20,593 nucleotides of DNA, from positions 1 through 20,593 of the forward strand of contig DGSN01000017.1 of the NCBI GenBank assembly GCA_002393575.1. Reading direction: 5' to 3'. Numbering within the stretch: the stretch's first letter is position 1; every line of letters begins with the position of its first letter. The notes beneath the pieces were generated by a model, which searched no databases, had not been told where the DNA came from, and saw only the letters and a program-made list of their open reading frames with translations. This document shows, in pieces, positions 15,350 to 20,593 of this stretch. The DNA comes from Prevotellaceae bacterium UBA4361 (GTDB lineage Bacteria > Bacteroidota > Bacteroidia > Bacteroidales > Bacteroidaceae). The translations under genes and the position numbers were made by a program.

Positions 15350-16099
15350 ATGGTTTTCATAGCAGGTCCATGCGTCATTGAGTCGGCAGACGTTCTTGAA
15401 ACAGTTGCTGCCGAACTCTCTCGACTCAATCAGAAATATAACATTGACATCATCTTCAAGTCCTCTTTCGACAAGGCTAACCGCACGTCAATCCATTCCT
15501 ATCGTGGCCCAGGGCTTAAGAAGGGGTTGCAGATGTTGGCTGACATCCAGTCCAAGTTTCATCTGCGCACACTCACAGACATCCATGAGTCCTCTCAAGC
15601 TCAGCCCGTGGGAGAGGTGATTGATGTGATTCAGATTCCAGCTTTTCTTTGTCGTCAGACGGATTTACTCGTAGCCGCAGCCCAGACAGGAAAGATTGTC
15701 AACATCAAGAAGGCTCAGTTCCTTTCAGGACTCGACATGGAGTTCCCTGTGCAGAAGGTGCGGGAGAGTGGAAACCAACAAGTGTGGCTCACCGAACGTG
15801 GCAATATCTACGGCTATAACAACCTTGTTGTCGATTTCCGAAACATTCCCGATATGCACCGTTTTTCCGATACAGTCATCATGGATTGCACACATTCCGT
15901 GCAGCGTCCTGGTGCCGCAGGAGGAAAGACAGGTGGCAATCGTGAATACGTACCAGCGATGGCATTGGCAGCCAAGGCATTTGGAGCCAATGGTTTCTTC
16001 TTTGAGGTACACCCTGACCCCGACCATGCTTTGAGCGATGGTCCCAACATGCTTCGCCTTGCCGACCTCGAAGCTGTCATCCAGAGTCTTTTATCGTAA
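15350..16099 (+). CDS. kdsA: 3-deoxy-8-phosphooctulonate synthase, metal-dependent class II
   Basis: 249 residues. It condenses phosphoenolpyruvate with arabinose-5-phosphate to KDO-8-phosphate for lipopolysaccharide inner core. IAGPCVIES opens the TIM barrel. Cys8, His182 (DCTHSVQ), Glu219 (FFEVH) and Asp230 (SDGPN) correspond, with a constant offset of three, to the metal ligands Cys11, His185, Glu222 and Asp233 I recall for the Aquifex enzyme. That places it in the metal-dependent class; metal-free enzymes such as E. coli's have Asn at the Cys position. The protein starts very close to the first strand, shorter at the N-terminus than many homologues, and an in-frame stop lies just upstream. 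It is directly followed by kdsD. Confidence 0.94.
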   Translation: MVFIAGPCVIESADVLETVAAELSRLNQKYNIDIIFKSSFDKANRTSIHSYRGPGLKKGLQMLADIQSKFHLRTLTDIHESSQAQPVGEVIDVIQIPAFLCRQTDLLVAAAQTGKIVNIKKAQFLSGLDMEFPVQKVRESGNQQVWLTERGNIYGYNNLVVDFRNIPDMHRFSDTVIMDCTHSVQRPGAAGGKTGGNREYVPAMALAAKAFGANGFFFEVHPDPDHALSDGPNMLRLADLEAVIQSLLS

Positions 16100-16121
16100 C
16101 ATTCACAACTAACACATTATC

Positions 16122-17069
16122 ATGCAACCACGAATCACTGCTATACAAGCGCTTCGCGATGAAGCAAAAGCATTGCTCGACCTCATCCCTCAGTTCGACG
16201 ACTCCTTCGACATGGTAGTTGAACTGATATACAACTGCTTAGGCCATGTCGTTGTTACAGGAGTGGGGAAGTCGGGACACGTTGGAGCCAAGGTTGCCGC
16301 TACACTTGCCAGCACTGGCACACCTTCTTTCTACATCAATCCCCTCGATGCCCTTCATGGCGATTTAGGAATGATTACTGCCAACGACATCGTCTTGCTG
16401 ATTTCCAATTCTGGAAATACCGATGAATTGCTCCGTATCATCGCTTCGTTGGAAGAAAGAAAGATACCAGTTGTTTCCATGACAGGAAACGCAACATCCC
16501 TCATTGCCCGCCATTCCCATTACCACATCCTTTGCAGCGTGGCAAAAGAAGCCTGTCCGCTCAATCTGGCACCTACATCTTCCACCACAGCACAGATGGC
16601 CATGGGAGATGCCCTTGCCATTGCGCTGATGGAGAAAAGAAAATTCAAGGCCAACGACTTTGCACGTTTCCATCCTGCTGGTTCCTTGGGCAGAAAACTC
16701 GTGACTCGGGTGCGCGATGTGATGTACACCGACAATTTCCCAATCATTCCTCCCGACATGCTCCTTGTCAACGCCATCATTGACATCAGCCGTGGCAAAC
16801 TCGGACTGGGCGTTGTGATGCAAGACGACCATATCCTGGGTATCATTACCGACGGTGACATACGTAGAGCCGTGGAAGGAGCCAAAGAAAATTTCCTCAA
16901 CGTAACCGTAGAAGATGTGATGACTCGTCATCCCAAAACCATCAATCCAGATGCCAAGCTCACCCAGATTCAGTATATGTTCCGTCACCACAAGATTCAC
17001 TCACTTCTCGTTGTGGATGAAAACCAGCACCTCATCGGCATCGTGGACTACTTTGCCATTATGAACTAA
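16122..17069 (+). CDS. kdsD: Arabinose-5-phosphate isomerase (KpsF/GutQ family)
   Basis: 315 residues. It converts ribulose-5-phosphate to arabinose-5-phosphate, the substrate of the KdsA encoded 22 bases upstream. The SIS domain covers about residues 30-180, with GVGKSGHVGAK (47-57) and LLISNSGNTDELL for sugar phosphate binding. Two CBS domains follow (about 205-315; VRDVMYTDNFPII and VEDVMTRHPKTI). Length is usual for the family. It ends the plus-strand block at a long perfect hairpin. Confidence 0.94.
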   Translation: MQPRITAIQALRDEAKALLDLIPQFDDSFDMVVELIYNCLGHVVVTGVGKSGHVGAKVAATLASTGTPSFYINPLDALHGDLGMITANDIVLLISNSGNTDELLRIIASLEERKIPVVSMTGNATSLIARHSHYHILCSVAKEACPLNLAPTSSTTAQMAMGDALAIALMEKRKFKANDFARFHPAGSLGRKLVTRVRDVMYTDNFPIIPPDMLLVNAIIDISRGKLGLGVVMQDDHILGIITDGDIRRAVEGAKENFLNVTVEDVMTRHPKTINPDAKLTQIQYMFRHHKIHSLLVVDENQHLIGIVDYFAIMN

Positions 17070-17088
17070 CTCATCATAAAATAAAAAC

Positions 17089-17164
17089 ACAATAAAAACC
17101 ACAGATTCAACGATTGATGCAGAAATAAATCTGTATAATCTGTTGAATCTGTGGTTTTTATTGT
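17089..17164. terminator. Long perfect hairpin between convergent kdsD and panD
   Basis: A 23-bp arm at 17089-17111 (core AAAAACCACAGATTCAAC) is perfectly inverted at 17142-17164 around a 30-base loop. The stem carries A and T runs at its outer ends, so it can act as a terminator in both directions. GTTGAATCTGT occurs once more as a direct copy at 17170-17180. Confidence 0.75.
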
Positions 17165-17214
17165 AATCCGTTGAATCTGTCGTGGACAGAAAACCTTCTG
17201 CCGTTGGAGTATTC

Positions 17215-17565
17215 CTATCTGACAACTTTATTGTTCTCGTCAGGGAACACAATCGTGGGCTTGAAAGATTTAGCTTCCTCAAAATCCATTGTGCAGTAAG
17301 CAATGATAATCACCGTGTCGCCCACTTGCACCTTCCTGGCAGCGGCACCATTCAGGCAGATGCAACCGCTTCCGCGTTCTCCCTTGATAATATACGTGTC
17401 GAAGCGTTCACCATTGTTGTTGTTCACAATCTGAACCTTCTCACCTTCAATGAGGTTGGCAGCATCCAGCAAGTCCTCGTCGATGGTGATACTGCCCATG
17501 TAGTTCAAGTTGGCCTCAGTTACATGAGCGCAATGCAATTTCGATTTCAAGACCTCTATCAACAT
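17215..17565 (-). CDS. panD: Aspartate 1-decarboxylase proenzyme
   Basis: 116 residues. It decarboxylates aspartate to beta-alanine for pantothenate. The proenzyme cuts itself between Gly24 and Ser25 (YMGSITID), and Ser25 becomes the pyruvoyl cofactor; the cleavage site is at the canonical positions. The active-site Lys9 (LKSKLHCAHVTEANL) and NGAAAR (about 72-77) are also present. It follows panC on the minus strand after a 76-base gap that contains a heptamer array. Confidence 0.96.
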   Translation of the reverse strand: MLIEVLKSKLHCAHVTEANLNYMGSITIDEDLLDAANLIEGEKVQIVNNNNGERFDTYIIKGERGSGCICLNGAAARKVQVGDTVIIIAYCTMDFEEAKSFKPTIVFPDENNKVVR

Positions 17566-17600
17566 TTGCTTTTCCTTTTTTATGTTTCAAGTAACTTCGT

Positions 17601-17642
17601 TAAACACTAAACATTAAACTCTAAACACTAAACTGTAAACGT
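17601..17642. repeat. Six TAAACNN heptamers
   Basis: Units are TAAACAC, TAAACAT, TAAACTC, TAAACAC, TAAACTG and TAAACGT, in exact 7-base register. The array lies between panC and panD and touches the panC stop codon. Confidence 0.85.
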
Positions 17643-18490
17643 TACTTATATCTGATATTATCAATCAGTCGAACAGGAATCTGACCGCAGAACACCGTGA
17701 TGCAGCCCACAATGTCCTCGCTGTCTTCCCATTCCTTCAGAGAAGCGAGAGAAGTGCCATCCACAATTTCGTAATACTGCACCTCCAGACCGTCAATGCC
17801 ATTCAGCGTATCGATGACCCACTGCTTCGTTTCCTCCAGTGAGTGGCTCTTCGCATAGTCCAAACTTGCGAACAGCGTCTTCGAAATGTTTACGGCAATG
17901 TCCTTCTCCTCAGCCGTCAGCAAAGTGTTGCGACTGCTGAGAGCCAGTCCGCTTTCTTCTCTGACGATTGGGCAAGGACAGATTTCAAGCTTGAATTTCT
18001 GGTCTTCAGCCATGCGCTTGATGACAGCAATCTGCTGGAAGTCCTTCTCGCCGAAGTAAGCCCTGTCTGGTTCCACCATCATGAACAGCTTGCTCACCAC
18101 CTGGCACACGCCGTTGAAATGGCCTGGGCGGAAACCGCCTTCCATCACTTCGTCCGTAGGTGGGTAGCTGAACACCCTTGTGTCAGGTTCAGGGTAAACC
18201 TCTTCCACGCTTGGAGCAAAGGCAATCGTGGCACCTTTCTCCTCCAAGAGTTCGCAGTCCTTTTCCAGAGTGCGAGGATATTTCGCCAAGTCATTCTTGT
18301 CGTTGAATTGAGTAGGATTCACAAAAACGCTCACCACCGTCACGTCATTCTCCCTCACGCTGCGTTCCACGAGAGAAGCATGGCCAGCATGCAAAGCGCC
18401 CATCGTAGGCACAAGTCCCACCGATTTACCTTCATTCCTATAAGCCTTCAGTTCAGCCTTCAGATCTTGAATTGTATGTAAAACTTTCAT
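17642..18490 (-). CDS. panC: Pantothenate synthetase
   Basis: 282 residues. It joins pantoate and beta-alanine with ATP to make pantothenate. PTMGALHAGHASL (28-40) contains the HIGH-like ATP-binding His pair, VFVNPTQF and YFGEKDFQQ form the pantoate site, and REESGLALSSRN is the KMSKS-like loop. Length is normal. panD, on the same strand, supplies its beta-alanine. A -7-like element lies about 140 bases upstream at 18631-18638. Confidence 0.96.
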   Translation of the reverse strand: MKVLHTIQDLKAELKAYRNEGKSVGLVPTMGALHAGHASLVERSVRENDVTVVSVFVNPTQFNDKNDLAKYPRTLEKDCELLEEKGATIAFAPSVEEVYPEPDTRVFSYPPTDEVMEGGFRPGHFNGVCQVVSKLFMMVEPDRAYFGEKDFQQIAVIKRMAEDQKFKLEICPCPIVREESGLALSSRNTLLTAEEKDIAVNISKTLFASLDYAKSHSLEETKQWVIDTLNGIDGLEVQYYEIVDGTSLASLKEWEDSEDIVGCITVFCGQIPVRLIDNIRYK

Positions 18491-18630
18491 TTTGTATGTA
18501 ATTGTGAAAATCTTTCAAAACTAAAATGAGAGAAACATGAGAAGAATCTATCACCCTTCCGCCATGTGCTCAATCCGTTGCAACAACTTTTTTTGAAATC
18601 GAGAATTAGTTCTCATTCTGAAAACTTGTG

Positions 18631-18638
18631 CAAAGTTA
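18631..18638 (-). promoter_or_regulatory. -7 element upstream of panC
   Basis: On the minus strand TAACTTTG matches the consensus. The nearest TTTG (18662-18665) is 23 bp upstream, somewhat far. The 18491-18788 gap holds no gene. Confidence 0.45.
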
Positions 18639-18744
18639 TGTTTTTTTAAAATCATACACAACAAAACGGCATAAAACTTCCGTTTTCTAACCTCACTCCT
18701 AAAAAAATAGCCGAAAACCTAAGACGTAATTCAGAAAAAATGAC

Positions 18745-18752
18745 TATCTTTG
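18745..18752 (+). promoter_or_regulatory. -7 element of tRNA-Arg
   Basis: TATCTTTG matches TAnnTTTG, 36 bases before the tRNA. No clear -33 element is visible. Confidence 0.5.
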
Positions 18753-18788
18753 CACCCGCTTACAAAAACAAGCATCTTCTAAAAGGAT

Positions 18789-18863
18789 GGTTCGGTAGCT
18801 CAGTTGGATTAGAGCAACAGCCTTCTAAGCTGTGGGTCAAGGGTTCGAATCCCTTCCGAATCA
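18789..18863 (+). tRNA. tRNA-Arg (anticodon TCT)
   Basis: A complete cloverleaf. The acceptor stem is GGTTCGG with CCGAATC, the anticodon stem ACAGC/GCTGT with loop CTTCTAA, and the T arm AAGGG-TTCGAAT-CCCTT. The anticodon TCT reads AGA. CCA is not encoded. What follows downstream is gene-poor and differs in character, as at sites used by integrating elements. Confidence 0.95.
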
Positions 18864-19010
18864 CAAAAAAGTTCGTGAGAACTGATATATAGCGTATTTA
18901 ATAGTGAAAAACAGGTAAAAAGTAGGCTCATTCTACGTGTGAAATAAATAAAGAATTAAAAACAGCGCACCAAAATCGCACCTCAACTTTGCACCTTTTA
19001 ACCCCCTAAA

Positions 19011-19300
19011 TTGCAAAGTCGAAATAGCAACGGAGCTAAAGACAGTAGAATGACATGGAAAAACAAGTCTTACAAAGTGCAATTACCCATCTTTAGGGTA
19101 TTATTCGACAAGAACGGCAAGGCAACAAACTTTGTTGAGAGTGCTGTATGGTCGCCTTTCACGGAAAGTGGTGCTTTTTCACCACTGAGGTGCATTGCGG
19201 GTCGTACGAATGGGACAAGAGACTCAGTCGTGTTGGAATCACAACGCATGGGCATGAGGTAGTGAATGAGCGTATAGAGTGCGTGTTAGAAAGACTTTGA
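19011..19300 (+). pseudogene. Possible frameshifted remnant, unrecognised
   Basis: One frame gives a protein-like stretch from the ATG at 19050 (MTWKNKSYKVQLPIFRV, then DKNGKATNFVESAVW) up to about 19151. A different frame then reads well from the ATG at 19148 (MVAFHGKWCFFTTEVHCGS, then YEWDKRLSRVGITTHGHEV) to a TGA at 19298-19300. A single shift near 19150 would join them into one protein of about 80 residues. I do not recognise the family. It may also be two unrelated chance ORFs. Confidence 0.3.
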
Positions 19301-19328
19301 AAACTTATTTACTTTTTATCTGCAAAAG

Positions 19329-19360
19329 TTTGCCAATCCACAGAAATAACTTTATATTTG
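19329..19360 (+). promoter_or_regulatory. Promoter of the HTH regulator genes
   Basis: TTTG (19329-19332), a 20-bp spacer and TATATTTG (19353-19360) match the Bacteroidota pattern exactly. Transcription would begin near 19367, leaving a leader of about 155 bases before the first HTH gene. Confidence 0.75.
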
Positions 19361-19379
19361 CGGTATCAACGACATTCAC

Positions 19380-19452
19380 GGGTTTACTTTAACCATGAAA
19401 ATTTCTCTTTTTGCATCTTTGTTTTTAAATTCGGTGTAAAAAAGGTAAACCC
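19380..19452 (+). promoter_or_regulatory. Leader with inverted repeat enclosing a 14-codon ORF
   Basis: GGGTTTAC (19380-19387) is inverted as GTAAACCC (19445-19452). Between the arms lies a complete short ORF, 19395-19439, encoding MKISLFASLFLNSV. The layout resembles a leader-peptide arrangement or an operator pair, but neither is proven and the short ORF may be chance. Confidence 0.3.
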
Positions 19453-19521
19453 TTGATGTGAAAAAGAAATTGCATCATTCTCTTTTAATAATTAAGGTCA
19501 ATTAATAAAACATCACTTTAT

Positions 19522-20145
19522 ATGACAGGGAAGAAACTAAAGGAAATGCTTAATAAACTTGGTATGACTCCGCGAAGTTTGGCAGAGAAAATGAACGTAA
19601 CCCCACAAACAATCAGTGCTTTTCTGTCAGCAAATGATATTCGAACAAGCACGGTTGAAAGAATTTCAGCAGTAACGGGTACGCCTATAAGTTATTGGTA
19701 CGATGAAACTAGGGTGATAGAGAGAGATAATTATGATGAAGAACAAGTTGATTCCCTTAATAGAAGCAATGGAATAACTTATGTTGAAAACTTGAAAATA
19801 AATCGAGTCAATCTTGGAGAGATAATAAGAAATCTCGTAGAGGCTAAAGGTATGTCACAAGCTCAGTTTGCACGTCTTATCGGCTTACAACGGCAGAATG
19901 TCAGAAAGACGGTATTCGATAAGACTAGCATAGATACAGACCTCCTTTGTGTTATTTCTGAGGTTCTCGACTGTAATCTTTTTGAGTACTTTCATAGTAA
20001 TTCGATTTATGATGCCAAAGAACTTAAAGCAACGCTCACTATTGAGATGGGTCGGGAAAAGAGATGGGTCGGGAAAAGCAGGACAAGGTTCTACATTTCG
20101 TTTTCGGAGATAATAATTCGGATATTTAAAATAAGTAATATTTGA
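19522..20145 (+). CDS. Double helix-turn-helix regulator, C-terminus altered by a 17-bp duplication
   Basis: 207 residues as it stands. Residues about 3-62 are an XRE-type HTH (LAEKMNVTPQTISAFLSA), and about 95-160 are a second HTH (FARLIGLQRQNVRKTVFDKT, SIDTDLLCVISEVLDCNLF), so this is a DNA-binding protein with two reading heads. At 20044-20077 the sequence GAGATGGGTCGGGAAAA occurs twice in tandem. The extra 17 bases shift the frame after Lys180 and give a basic, unrelated tail (RWVGKSRTRFYISF...). With one copy removed the protein would end after 196 residues at the TAA at 20127-20129, with a tail resembling that of the next gene. The N-terminal domains should still fold. Targets are unknown. 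Confidence 0.75.
   Translation: MTGKKLKEMLNKLGMTPRSLAEKMNVTPQTISAFLSANDIRTSTVERISAVTGTPISYWYDETRVIERDNYDEEQVDSLNRSNGITYVENLKINRVNLGEIIRNLVEAKGMSQAQFARLIGLQRQNVRKTVFDKTSIDTDLLCVISEVLDCNLFEYFHSNSIYDAKELKATLTIEMGREKRWVGKSRTRFYISFSEIIIRIFKISNI
20044..20077 (+). repeat. 17-bp perfect tandem duplication inside a coding region
   Basis: The unit GAGATGGGTCGGGAAAA occurs at 20044-20060 and again at 20061-20077. Its length is not a multiple of three, so it changes the reading frame of the HTH gene. Confidence 0.95.
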
Positions 20146-20498
20146 TGATTATGGAAGATTTAAGTCATCGCATCATCAACAATCTACGAAGAATAATTGC
20201 TGAGAGACACCTAACGCAAGCTGTCGTAGGCGAATATGCAGATATTTCCGAGTCACAATTTAGTCGAGTATTAAATGGCTCAGTACAATTATCCATCAAT
20301 CAACTTGCAAATATTGCAAGTGGACTTGGCATGAGGGAAATTGATATTATCACGTATCCAGATGTATATATCAAAAAGGATGTAGATGATGATAATGATT
20401 CTGAGGTGTTTCTCCAGTTGAGATTAAAGAAAGATAAGAAAGACCAGATATTAAAACTGGTTTTTGGAGAGAATAATATAGAAATACTTAATAGATAA
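20145..20498 (+). CDS. XRE-type helix-turn-helix regulator
   Basis: 117 residues from the ATG at 20145; an ATG at 20151 is equally possible, and a TTG at 20142 is less likely. Residues about 8-66 form an XRE HTH (LTQAVVGEYADISESQFSRVL, LSINQLANIASGLGM). A highly acidic linker (DVDDDNDSE) leads to the C-terminal segment EVFLQLRLKKDKKDQILKL, VFGENNIEI. The start overlaps the stop of the upstream gene's frameshifted form by one base. It is probably cotranscribed with that gene and may pair with it through the shared C-terminal segment, which is inference. Confidence 0.8.
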   Translation: MIMEDLSHRIINNLRRIIAERHLTQAVVGEYADISESQFSRVLNGSVQLSINQLANIASGLGMREIDIITYPDVYIKKDVDDDNDSEVFLQLRLKKDKKDQILKLVFGENNIEILNR

Positions 20499-20579
20499 TT
20501 CAAATCGTAACGCCATGGCTATATTTGTAAACTGCGCTTGTTATATATAATGGTTATTATATCTTTAGTTAGTACTGGT

Positions 20580-20592
20580 GCGATAAAATCGC
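20580..20592. other. Short hairpin at the right window edge
   Basis: GCGAT pairs with ATCGC around AAA. The window ends one base later, so its context is unknown. The preceding 80 bases contain a lone TATATTTG (20520-20527) and no gene. Confidence 0.4.
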
Positions 20593-20593
20593 G

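Larger units (their letters stand above)
18864..19521 (+). other. Gene-poor region after tRNA-Arg
   Basis: These 658 bases hold no secure gene. Visible items are an 8-bp inverted repeat ACTTTGCA (18986-18993)/TGCAAAGT (19012-19019), a possibly frameshifted ORF (19011-19300), a good promoter (19329-19360), and a leader with a short ORF inside an inverted repeat (19380-19452). No second copy of the tRNA 3' end was seen. Confidence 0.6.

Noticed and set aside
17601..17642. Telomere-like sequence
   Set aside because: The heptamers resemble telomeric repeats only in period; they lie in a bacterial operon and have variable last bases.
18864..19521. Integrase or attachment-site duplicate after tRNA-Arg
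   Set aside because: No integrase motif and no second copy of the tRNA 3' end could be found in the window, so an inserted element is only suspected.

Overview
The window is a chromosomal segment of a Bacteroidota bacterium, most likely a Prevotella-type member of the Bacteroidales. Three things point there. Many intergenic regions carry the Bacteroidota promoter form TTTG-N~20-TAnnTTTG. The gene families are typical of Bacteroidales: a DUF5063 gene followed by a DEDDy exonuclease and an RlmI-like methyltransferase, a Skp/OmpH-like lipoprotein, a class II KdsA, and a macrodomain/SirTM pair. The intergenic DNA is full of ATTCTTCATT-type repeats. Function is assigned from protein motifs read by eye; no database search was run.

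Layout. 1-1525 (+): a zinc-type macrodomain ADP-ribosyl hydrolase, cut by the left edge, overlapping a class M sirtuin (SirTM); together they probably form a write/erase protein ADP-ribosylation module. 1526-2007: intergenic DNA with a structured inverted-repeat element. 2008-2463 (+): a small cupin protein, then a shared terminator and a tRNA-Glu on the minus strand. 2849-5484 (-): an exported C1-family (bleomycin hydrolase-like) peptidase and an Xaa-Pro aminopeptidase. 5991-8612 (+): DUF5063, a 3'-5' exonuclease and an rRNA methyltransferase. 8749-9712 (-): a Skp-like lipoprotein and a small membrane protein. 9852-11312 (+): a PepD-type dipeptidase. 11481-12305 (-): a DUF2807-type lipoprotein. 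12494-17069 (+): a tightly packed block with a SlyD-like prolyl isomerase with a cysteine tail, aroC, ssb, a phosphopantetheinyl transferase, kdsA and kdsD. 17215-18490 (-): panC and panD. 18789: tRNA-Arg(TCT). 18864-20593: an AT-richer, gene-poor stretch that looks like the start of an accessory region, with a possibly broken ORF and two related helix-turn-helix regulator genes.

Genes that work together. kdsD (arabinose-5-phosphate isomerase) and kdsA (KDO-8-phosphate synthase) are consecutive steps of KDO synthesis for lipopolysaccharide. panC and panD supply the condensing step of pantothenate synthesis and its beta-alanine. The phosphopantetheinyl transferase in the neighbouring block uses CoA, whose precursor is pantothenate. 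Three peptidases (C1, PepP, PepD) fit a peptide-using lifestyle.

The most unusual signals are not whole genes. (1) Heptameric AATGAAG arrays begin at or within a few bases of the stop codons of several unrelated genes, always in the sense orientation. (2) A 17-bp tandem duplication has shifted the frame at the 3' end of one HTH regulator; reading a single copy restores a C-terminus that matches the neighbouring HTH protein. (3) The element at 1635-1842 has inverted ends whose internal hairpins differ in sequence but keep base pairing. (4) Very long perfect or near-perfect palindromes sit between convergent genes.
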